NCBI GenBank assembly: GCA_015680685.1
Contig: MNCI01022125.1
Coordinates: 268,131 to 332,130 of the forward strand
Origin: Gnetum montanum
Taxonomy: Eukaryota > Streptophyta > Gnetopsida > Gnetales > Gnetaceae
Direction of reading: 5' to 3'
DNA length: 64,000 nt
The notes under the pieces were generated by a model. The model was given only the letters and a program-made list of their open reading frames with translations. It searched no databases and was not told where the DNA came from. Numbering within the stretch: position 1 is the first letter of the stretch; every line of letters starts with the position of its first letter. The position numbers and the translations under genes are program-made. Below, piece by piece: positions 48,127-62,269 of the stretch.

Positions 48127-49817
48127 TCACAATCCCTCAGAAATACCGAGGGGCGAAAGCACGCTTTTCCCGTGCAGAGAACTATTCTGGAGCGCATTCA
48201 TGAATTCCCCGTAGACGCAGCTGCGGTACCGGGCCGGGGACTCGCGGCTGACGAGCTGCGGAGCAGGAGCCACAACAGCATCCCAAGCAGGGCCGAAGGC
48301 AGTGCTCACAGTCATGCGATTGCGGAATCCATCAACAACAACACGATGCACAACGCTTCTGTAAGCATCATTGCTCAGCAGCTGCACTTGATCTCCCACA
48401 TTAATGACCACAGCATCTTCCACGCAGGGGACCTGCACCCAGCCCTCACCGTGAAGCACCTGCAATCCGGGAACCTCGTCCTGCATAAGCAGCGTGAGCG
48501 CTCCCGGGTCCGAGTGCGGAGGCAGGCCTAGGGTTTTGGCCGGATCAGGGCACGCCGGATACAGATTATACGCCATTACCTGCGAATGCGCCTCGTCACC
48601 GCCGAAGGCTTTGTTCATGAATTCGCGATCCAGGCCCAGGCTCTCAGATACTACGCCCAGCAAGCGCCGTGCAAGCGCAACCATCTCCGAGATGTATTCG
48701 GCATTTGCTCGTCTGAAATCGGCCGGCTCTTCCGGCCATAGATGCCACATTTCGTCCAGAGGCTTGCACGAATAGCGCAGAAAATCGCGCCAGTTCAGCA
48801 CCTTGTCCTTAGCAAGGTTGAAGCTCGTGGCGTACCTCATGCGCGACTTGGGATCCGTGTCGAAGTATTTCATTTTTTGCTCCATTGGAAGCGCGAAGAA
48901 GTCACGCCCGGCGCGCATCTCTGCCTCCATCACGGCCTTGCTTATGCCGTGGTTTTTAACCTGTGTAAGCATGGAAATCGTGGAAACACTAAGTCGACGA
49001 TGAAAATCTTTCAAGGAAATCCCATGAGTCTGATGAGTAAGCACAAACGGAAATCCATGAATCTGATGAGTAAGCACAAAAGCTCTACAAAGCTGAGTCG
49101 ATCTTTGAAATCATCGAGTAACGCTACGGCTCTTAACATGCTACCTCGTGGTCTCTCTTTGCACCACAAAACTACGCTGATTTTCTAAATCTCTCAGCGA
49201 GATCCAGAAATCTAAAAAAAAACAAAAACCTGCAAACGCAAAGTCTATCTTTGAACTCTTCGAGGAACGCAACGGCTCCGGCTCTATACATGCGAAATGG
49301 TTAACGAACGCCTTATCTAACTATTTGAATGAAACGATGAAAGCCATGGCCCTAGAGTACTTGGAGAAACAGAACTCGATCTTTCAAATATCTCTGACGA
49401 CGTCAAGGCTATCAACACAAGTGATTAAAAATCCTACACAGCGTAAGTCGATTCTAAGAATAGTGAAGAAAAACGCCATCTCTAAAGCTACAGTCGTCCT
49501 TGGATCAATAAGTCTTTCAAAAATCGAAGCTATAGAATCTGTAAAGCATAGATTATGCAGTTGCGGAGCAGAACCAGGAAGAAGCCCCAGTCGCGACAGG
49601 CATCGCCGACGGCGCAGACAACGGCTGAGCGTTCAGGGCCGTCCAGACAGGCGAGGTCGATGAGTGGGATTTGCAGATGAGGCGAGTCGATGACAGGGTA
49701 CTCCTCTTCGTCGCGGGGCCTCACATAAATCTCCGGAACAGTCTCTGCTCCGCCCTCCACCAACGCCTGCACTCCCCTGTAGTGCGCTGGGTATGCCTCT
49801 ACTGCCGAAGCCGCCAT
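48127..49817 (-). CDS. 2-oxoglutarate/Fe(II)-dependent dioxygenase, two exons, 358 aa
   Basis: Soluble non-haem iron oxygenase of the plant DOXC type, which hydroxylates or desaturates small molecules using 2-oxoglutarate and O2. Exon 1 is 49,817-49,575 (81 codons) and exon 2 is 48,960-48,127 (277 codons plus TGA). The single 614-bp intron is GT-AG in phase 0, after GFFL and before VKNHGI, the usual intron site in this family. The N-terminal DIOX_N domain includes IPLIDLACLDG. The 2OG-FeII_Oxy domain has the iron ligands His230 and Asp232 (PPHSDPGALT) and His286 (SVVHRV). The 2-oxoglutarate Arg296 sits in R-M-T, where RxS is usual. Length is typical (about 350 aa). The nearest named groups are flavonol synthase-like, DMR6-like and alkaloid dioxygenases; the substrate cannot be assigned. 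GC-rich compared with its surroundings. Confidence 0.93.
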
Positions 49818-50143
49818 TGCTTAGCTCTGTACGTGTTTGCTCCCTCTCCTGCACTTGGAATCTGTAACTGGCATTGTTATTTGTCACGAAAGAGTATGAT
49901 GCACCAGTGGCCCAACATGTAAAGGGATAAAAAATGTCGATCACATGCACCGGTGTTGTTTACATGTCGTGTCCGAAAACGTCGGTTTAAAAGTCCAAAC
50001 GCTGCCTGGATATTTCGGCATGGACAGCACCAGGCTACCTGCGATGCAAATTCTTATGATTCATGCCTCGGGCGGCAGGGTGGCTTTTATGGTTTCAACT
50101 GCAGTGTTTTTAGAAACTAAGTTAACAAGTCCAGAAAACACAC

Positions 50144-50214
50144 GCACCAGTGGTCTAGTGGTAGAATAGTACCCTGCCACGGTACAGACCCGGGTTCGAT
50201 TCCCGGCTGGTGCA
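50144..50214 (+). tRNA. tRNA-Gly (GCC)
   Basis: A complete 71-nt cloverleaf. The acceptor stem pairs GCACCAG with CTGGTGC and is followed by discriminator A. The D-arm contains A-box TGGTCTAGTGG. The anticodon stem pairs GTACC with GGTAC around loop CTGCCAC, giving anticodon GCC. The T-arm carries B-box GGTTCGATTCC. There is no intron and no encoded CCA. A TTTT Pol III terminator lies at about 50,225-50,228. It lies between the divergently placed dioxygenase and the 3' end of MCM7. Confidence 0.97.
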
Positions 50215-51787
50215 CCTTTCCACCTTTTGCTTGAATTTTAAAAAAGCAAATTTCCTTTTTCTTCATTCTTTTAAAGAAATTTCTTTAGGCACTCAAATTG
50301 TGCACTAGCCTTTACTGTTAGATTTTTTTATTTTTAGATTTATTTTTTTTATTTCTTAAGTGTTTTCAGTTGCCCAATTAAATTGTTTGGTTTTGATCGT
50401 TTCGGTCAAGATGAACCGCCTTGGATTCAATACAGATTCAATATCTACAGCCTCGCATAAGCAAACAGGCCAAACGCTGCACCTTTACTAATTTCTTCAG
50501 TCACTCGATGCAGCTTTACTTTTTTATTCTTGAGAAAAGAATTCTTTAGGCGTTCGAGTTTTAACACAGGAAGGAAATAAATACCGTAAATTATTATATT
50601 TAACAACCAAAACCTGAAATTGTTAAATACGTATATATCACCTTTTGATTCTTTAAAGAAATTTCTCTAAGCATGGAGTTCGAGTACAAAGAGATTTCTT
50701 TACGCACGTAGTTCTGGTACAAGAAGAAAATAAATATTAGACAAATCTTTAAAAGAAATTCCTAGGCAATGAAATATGAGAACAAAAACAAAATAAATAC
50801 CTAACAAAATGATGATGATTATTTAGAGAAACGACTCTAAAGGTCTCTTACATTTTATGCATCGATTTAGCTTCGCAATCCTGGATTGCCTTATCACGTT
50901 CTCTCGTATTTGCATCCTCCTTTCTTCTCTTGTTTTCGTTTTCCCTTTCTTGTTTTTATTTTATCGCAACAGGCTTACTTGTATGATTACTCTTTTCTTC
51001 TATTCTTGTTTTTTCTTCCTTGTTTTCATTTTTCAGCAACAGGCTTACTTGTATGATTACTTATGCAACCTACTGTGCCAATAAGGGGATGCAGCCACGA
51101 AAAAAACTTTTAAAGCCATCATCGATTAACGAACATACTACAATGGCTTTAAAACTGAAAGGGGCTTCCATTAGAGCTCAGTTAGATGGTACTACAATGT
51201 CTTATTTCCCATTTATGCAAAAAATTATTAAAGTTAGAGAAATGCTTCAAGACTCTTTCAAACTAGAAACTTAAAAAATATATATACCTGTAGATTAATA
51301 AAATCTTATGGTGTTACTTGTAAATGCATAAACCACTTTCAGAAGAGCAATTTGCCTTGCACAGTTACCAAACTGTCCTTGCCAACAAGTTTCTTGCTAA
51401 AGGTAAACATCATTCTAATCACACAGTGCAGTCTGCAATTTGCCTACCTTGAAAGAATTAAATTTAGGAAAGACTGGAAATTTAGGTCAGTGGTATTCTC
51501 TCCATTATAGTAGAACGAGGAACCTCTATAAATCTGGAGTAGTTAATAGATTAGTGATTCCATTGTTCCACAGTAGCCTACTATGATGGGAAAATCCATA
51601 ACCAATTTACTCATCCCGATGGAAGCAAACTATTGGCGTACAAATGGAAATCGAGGTATGAAGTTCATAGTAAATTAAGGGATCCACTGTTCCACGCTAG
51701 CCTACTATGATGGGAACAATCCATGAGCAATTTACCCATCCAGATGGAAGCAAAATATTAGCGTACAAATGTCTGATAGGCCAGTAT
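50215..51787. other. Intergenic between tRNA-Gly and MCM7, with local duplications
   Basis: Holds degenerate copies of a unit containing AAGAAATTTCTTTAGGC and later AAATAAATA (about 50,270, 50,540, 50,660, 50,695, 50,755). A duplicated pyrimidine-rich block ends GCAACAGGCTTACTTGTATG (near 50,970 and 51,040). A duplication of about 100 bp is at 51,550-51,650 and 51,670-51,772. No gene was recognised. Confidence 0.6.
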
Positions 51788-56075
<4,288 letters not shown>

Positions 56076-56222
56076 GCTGAAGGCCGAAGTAAGAACCACA
56101 GCTGAGTTACAGCGATGCCTGCGTCCTGGGGAGTTTCTGCCGCTGAAACGCGAACTTAGCAAATGGGACTACTATTGCTATGTGTTGTCTGATTTTCTGC
56201 TTTGCAATGGTACGGGGTTTTT

Positions 56223-56267
56223 GGGCGGGAAAGTAGTGATGGCGGGAAACAATTTTGTGGCGGGAAC
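56223..56267 (+). promoter_or_regulatory. Three clustered E2F-like sites upstream of MCM7
   Basis: Within 45 bp are GGGCGGGAAAG (56,223-56,233), GGCGGGAAAC (56,241-56,250) and GGCGGGAAC (56,259-56,267), i.e. TTTCCCGCC-type sites read on the MCM7 strand. They lie 148-192 bp upstream of its ATG. E2F/DP control of plant MCM genes at G1/S is established. That these copies are used is inference. Confidence 0.75.
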
Positions 56268-56751
56268 CTTGCTGACCTGTACGACTGTGTATCTGTTGTG
56301 GAAGGCCAATAAAAAGTTAGTCCTTCATTTATTCGGTAATTAGGTCATAACATTTTTCCGTGCGACTCAGCGGACCACATGCTGTAATTTTTTTTTAACA
56401 ATTAATGTGTATTTTGCTGTGAACAAAATTTTTTTGAAAAATAAAGGTTGTGGAATTGAAATCATCGAGTATTCAACGGCATTTGTCAACCATTGCAAGA
56501 TCGGGTATAGGTTGTTTATAGTCATCCACCCTTCCGAGAAAGTTATAAAAATGAAATCGTAAAAATCTTCATGCTCTAAGTTTTGAAAACATTATTTAAA
56601 AAAATTTCGGTATGATTGTTAGTAACATTTAAAATAAATTAATTAAATATGCAATTATCTCATTCATTTATTTATTTATATATAATTGGTTTAACTGTAA
56701 GACATTACAAGAAATTGTGGTATTCATCTTCAATGCTATTTGTTGTTGAAA

Positions 56752-56955
56752 TGAAATGAAATGAACCTTTATTACATCCAAAGACCCATAGGATCTATTG
56801 GACAAATATTACATGTTCATGAAAAATAGACTCTACAACTTGACCAAGCGTTAATTGGGACATCAAAAACAAATCATACAAACTTTTTGTCATATCATTA
56901 TAATGCTATCTCAATGGATAGTCATAGCAAAAGAAATGAATATAATGAGGTGTTA
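56752..56955 (-). mobile_element. LINE family 2, 3' end fragment
   Basis: Minus strand matches 14,200-14,306 joined to 25,189-25,273, ending GGTTCATTTCATTTCATTTC. It is the uninterrupted counterpart of the LINE split by the gypsy element. Confidence 0.8.
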
Positions 56956-58310
56956 TTAATTATTTTTATTGTTAATACAATAAGGTGTTTGTTTAATGGG
57001 AAAAGCCTTGGTTTGGCAATTGTATGTCATTGATTCAGTTCCTTCTAAAATTGGTCTCACTAGTTTCAATCCAATGGGCAACATTAAATTATTGATTAAA
57101 AATATTTTATAAAAAAATTCTATAACTAGATATTCTTAATTATTTCCTTACCCCAAAAAAATTGATTGATGTTAATACAATAGATTTTTTTACAAATAGA
57201 GGTGCATTTTACAAAATAAATTAAGTTCAACACTTGGAGGCTCAATACTCATGCCACAAAGTATTGTTCCATGACAATTAGTAGATGTGTGAAAGAAAAA
57301 CCTGAAGTATGCCCAAGTCTAAACTAAGGCCTTATAGCCTAAGAAATGACAACCTTGTTATCACTCTAAATGATATCCATCATTATTAATATAAAGTATT
57401 ACCTAAGAGTATAAAATAAGTGAGATGCTATATAATGCAAAGGTGCAAGATTGTTGATGGTCATAGAGTCTAAAGAACCACAATTAGTCCATACATGCTA
57501 CTATATAAATCTAATGAGCACATGCTAAAGTTAGCTAAGTTATAAATAAGGTTTATAGTATTTAAGCTTAAGACATGTTAAAACCAATATCAAGATCTTC
57601 TACTCTTATTAATGTCAACTTACTAAAGCTTGCAATGTGAGAACAATGGTATGCCATTGTACAAAAATGAATAAAAAATAAAAATGCAATGGTTTAATAG
57701 CAACGTTTCCTACGAACTGAAAATAAACTACAATTATAATGTAAGCTATTACATGCACCAAATGTTTGAACCTTAACCATTGTAAACATAATTATGCAAA
57801 TTATATGTTACTGACAGGAAGGGGCTATCATGCAAAATGATAGTTAGGTGTTTGTTTCTCAAGTCATACTACCTAGGTTCAAGCCTAGGCATAGCCACTC
57901 AAAAAAAGGTTAGGCTACCAACAAGACTAAGTGATGTTTAGCTCACTTACGTTGTAATGTTATTCACTTAGAAATCATGTGCTTAAGATCAGAGATTTGA
58001 ACATTCTAAATCAAAGGAAAATAATGATACCTCAAGTGTGATTTGAACAAGCAAGTGATTACAACAATAAAGTTCCACTAAGCATTATCATTGTAATGTT
58101 GTGTGTGTGTGTGTATCTATATATTGAGACAATGAAACTCATAGTTAGTAGGAGAATCCCTATTCACTCAACATGATAGATCTAATCCATTATAAGAGTA
58201 TTCCACCACAAGGTTGTGTCACTCCTATCACACTCATAAGTAGAGGCAAGTAACAAACCCAAAACCTTTCTCTTTCACATGAGGTAAGTATCTTAATCAT
58301 TGCACTATAT
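56956..58310. other. Intergenic, one possible SINE-like piece
   Basis: About 57,820-57,940 has a B-box-like GGTTCAAGCCTAGGC and AGGTTAGGCTA, shared in part with 3,490-3,560. A (TG)n run is at about 58,098-58,114. Otherwise AT-rich with no gene. Confidence 0.4.
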
Positions 58311-61300
58311 TATAGAAAGTATACATGGTTGATGGTTTTAAGGTTTCTTTCCTTCTAGAATGAGAGTAAGGAGGAGTATGGAGATTCACTTAGGCTCCAT
58401 GTCATCTTCACCATCATTATCTCTTTAAAAACTTCATAGCCACAATTCTTTGTATGTAGTGTCACCAAGATATGCAAGCAACTTGAGCTTTAACTTTTGG
58501 TATAGGCATTTCTCCTACTTTATGGAAAATGAGGTTAGAACTAAATGCATGTAATATAGGTGCACATCCTAGATGTATCAAGGATCATTATATATTATGT
58601 GTTTGCTAGTGTTCTCTATGAAAATTACATGAGTATGTCATGTTGGTTCCATTATTTATATGACTACCAAGGTGAACTTGGGATGCTCTTAACCTTTATA
58701 CTAACATGTATTGTGAATTTATGTCGTTCGTACAACTTATATGATCATTGAGGTATAGTCTATTTTAGGTCTACTCTTGAACACTCAATAACCTTGGAGC
58801 ACAAAGTGGTATTCAGTAGTTTTGTTACACTTAGTATCAAAGCCAAGGTTTTGGTTCAATAAAAAACCTATTCAAACATTTGTGTAAAGTAGCTACATTT
58901 GATTACTAATATGCGAAAGGGAAAGAAAACAAATATGGATCCCTATCTTATCAAGGATCCAATTATGGAACATGTGCTAATATGGGATGAGAAAGTAAAA
59001 GAAAAAGGAATAAATGAATTGATGGAAAGAATGTAGTAAATGTGGGATCAAATGTTATAAGTAGATAGCATAATTATGCATCATCTACTAGCAATAGAAA
59101 AGGCTTGAATGATTAAGAAGATAGTTGATCTAATAGAAGTCCCTTTCTTACTGAAGTTAAACTTTAGCATCAAACATAAACTTCCTTCAATCCAAAACTT
59201 TATGTTAAGAAATTATGTAGAGAAACAAGGGGATGTTATTGACAATCTCCACCTTCCTGTACATGAACTCTAACTTGAAGGATGCAAGTTGAAATCTTTG
59301 GCACAAGGCTAACAAAATAAGATTGAGATCTTAAAAAATCAACTAGCTATTAAGCAAAAGTAGTAGCATTAGGATTAGGTTAATCAATTTTCAAGTTTTG
59401 AGTAAAGAAGCCAAAACTTATGATGGTGATAGGGACAACAAATTTATTGATGCATTCCTCTTTGACAAGGAGGAATTTTTAGAAATTCACAAGTGCATTG
59501 ACGAAGAACAAGTTCGTATCTTATGAGAGCAGTTACTCTAATTATTAGAGTGGTTACTCTAGCGGTTACTCTAGTAGTTATTCTAATTATTATAGTGATT
59601 ACTCTAGCAGTTACTTTAGCAGTTATTCTAATTATTAAAGCGGTTACTCTAATTATTAAAGTAGTTGCTCCCAAGCCTATAAATACAGTGTCGAGGCACA
59701 CAATTGGGAAGGAAGTCTTTTTGCAGTCAAGTAATGAAACTCTTGTAGTCTGTTTGAAAGTTAGTATTTTCCAAGTGCCCGCAGCAGGAGGTCGAAGTGT
59801 GGATGGATCTTTATTCGAGCAGTGTGTACCTGAGCACACCTTGTGTACGACAATAAAGACAAGCTATTTGATTCATCCTTGCAGCACTTGAGATTTGTTT
59901 TCTTATGCATTTCTTTTATTGTATTTTCTTATGCATTTATTTTATTTTACTTTATTTTATGCACTTTACATTTTTGTTATTAGCACAGCAATTCATTTTG
60001 ATCAATTAAGCAAATAGTTAAATTACACAAGCACAACCTCTTCGAGCATGCGTGTAACGCTTGGTAACCCAGTAATGATTAGCGTTTGGTAATCCCAGCA
60101 GTGTTGCACTGGTTCAGGATGTGTACGACAAGTGGGGACGGATGCTGGTGTTAGGATTAGTTAGAACTTAGTTAACAAGTAGTTAAGTTAAATTAGTTAC
60201 TTAGTTACCTCTCTCATTCTCTACTAGCGCAGGACATAAAAACATAAAAGCTATATAAATAATATGCCTCAAACTTACTTAACCATACAATCGTGACATA
60301 TAGGTAAGCTTGGGAAGACAACGATCACCCAACCCATCCTTGTTCCATAAGGACGCATAAGCACTTAGTCCTTGGAATTCGACTAGATCATGCGTAAAAC
60401 GCTTGTATTTGTATGGTTGAGCGTAGAGGTACCTCGCCACTCATCAGTATTGCTACCTAGTTTCTAGATGGAGTTGTGAAAACTTGCTGACTCAACATTC
60501 TCCAAGAATAAAGAAAAAAAAAACAACGAGAAGAAATATTAAAATATGGGATGATTTTTAAAAAGCATCAACTAAGAACTTTCATCCAAGAGCATTTGTT
60601 GACAAGGCGTAGATGAAGTTAAAAGAAATCGAATACACTTGAAAGCTGAAGGACTATTTTCACGTGTATAAAGACCTTATGTTACAAATTCTAGTTATAA
60701 ATGCGACAAGCAAATACAAGCTCTTTTTGAATGCCTTGAAATCTGAGGTGCAATAGAAGCTCAAAACATGGAAAGTCACATAATATAGAGAAGCACTTAA
60801 AGTGGACACAAGATTGATGATTTGAGGGGTACAAAGTAATATAAGAAGGAAATGAAGCAACTACCAAAGAATAAGAAGTTTGTAAAAAGATTTGAAGGGA
60901 AGAGTCTTGTAGCTTTCAAGGACCAGGTACTTAATCCTCTTACCTATGATATGGGAAGTATTAAGCCCCTCAAGAATATAATGAGTTTTGGAATAAATGG
61001 TTGCATTTTTGAGAGCCTACTCAAAATCCTTGAGACATCAAAAAACTAAGTGCCCTGTTTGTGCTAGTAATCACCTTACCAGCAGAATATTCTCTTAGTC
61101 CTCTAAATGTGAATGGTGAGAAAGGTCATGATAAGAATCATAGGTTAAATGCAATTGAATATGAACCTAATGCTTCATTGATGATTACATACAAATATGA
61201 TCAAGATGGAAAAATGAGAGTTTTGGAATCCACATAGCAAGTTTATGATAGTTTTACCACCTTGGAGTACTCTTCAAACAAAATAGTTTGTGTCAAGGAG

Positions 61301-62269
61301 AGCAAAATGTGGTTGACCTAGTGTTGCTATTTTTGTAATGGGTTGATTCATCCTTTAAAAAATGAGGCATAAAAAAAGCAAAAGTAAAAAGAAGAAAAAG
61401 GAAAGAAAGATGAATTGACTCCAATGGAAGGTAATGCCTCAAACTTTTCTCAAAGGAAAAGGAATACCCCTAAGTTTCTAAAGAGGAGAAGAAGACCTTT
61501 AAATTTCTACATAGTTGTGTCACTACATAGGTAAAGAAATGGTTTGCATTTTAAGTGAGACCTTGCTTTATGTACAAGGTTGGTACTATTTGCATGAAAA
61601 TGATAAGCCTTTTCTTCCTTAACTTAGGTTGCATAAACATCTCTAAACCTTGATTGAATACCAAGTTAAGTTCAAGATTTATGCTTTACAGTTGATAACC
61701 CTAGCCATTGGACCTTGTTGTCTATAATTATTAGATGGGCTTTGAACCTTCACTTTTGAAAAGTACATGGATAAAGACTCAAGCTTCGAGGACATATCTT
61801 CTTTCAAGTGAGGGAGGCTGTAGAGAGCATGCCTTATTGGAGGTTTAAAAGCTACCTTCCTTCTAGAATAGGGGTTGGAACGAGTATGGAGATCCAAGCA
61901 AGTTTCATGCTATCTTAACTATCATTCTCTCTTTAAGAACTACATAGCCCTAATTCTGTGTATTACATCACAAGGATATGTAGGCACCCTAGGCTTTGGT
62001 TTTTGGTATGGGCTCTCTTAAGAATTGTTGTATCTTATGTGTTTTCTAGTGCTTTTTTGAATATTGTGTCTGTGTGTGTCAGGTTGGTCCTATCACTTAT
62101 ATGATTATCAAGACATAATCATGATGTTCCTAACCTTTAGACTAACGTATGTTATGAATCTATGTTGTGCTTACAAGTTCTATGATCACTAAGGTGTAGT
62201 TCATTTTGAGTCTACTTTAAGACACTTGGTGACTCTAAGACTCAAAGTGGTGCTTAGTGGCACTCTCCA
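58311..62269 (+). mobile_element. Gag-only LTR element, decayed, containing a solo LTR
   Basis: 5' LTR 58,311-58,829 and 3' LTR about 61,819-62,269 share TTCCTTCTAGAAT, GGAGTATGGAGAT-type and TATGATCA blocks. PBS TTAGTATCAAAGCCAAGGTT (58,831-58,850) is a decayed initiator tRNA-Met site. Gag reads KTYDGDRDNKFIDAFLFDKEEFLEIH (59,410-59,490) and, after the solo LTR, LDGVVKT and LNILQE. PPT AAGTGAGGGAGG (61,806-61,817) precedes the 3' LTR. No protease, RT or integrase was recognised, so it is either deleted or a non-autonomous gag-only type. Confidence 0.75.
59516..60451 (+). mobile_element. Solo LTR of the TGATGA family with a different U3
   Basis: LTR 59,521-60,446 (926 bp), flanked by GTATC (59,516-59,520) and GTATT (60,447-60,451). 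It begins TTATGAGAGC (TG decayed) and ends CTCGCCACTCATCA. R-U5 is close to the other copies (GTGCCCGCAGCAGGAG, GGATCTTTATTCGAGCA, GTTTGGTAATCCCAGCAG). U3 is an array of GCGGTTACTCTAATTATTA-like units, not GATATCGC palindromes. TATA box CTATAAATA is near 59,679. Confidence 0.85.

Noticed and set aside
48010-48531. Plus-strand frame of 173 codons opposite the dioxygenase
   Set aside because: Antisense shadow of the GC-rich dioxygenase exon 2, without domain features.
3885-49817. Biosynthetic gene cluster
   Set aside because: Only two candidate enzymes with repeats between them and no third pathway gene; kept only as a low-interest finding.
58098-58114. TG-repeat as regulatory element
   Set aside because: An ordinary microsatellite with no gene nearby.
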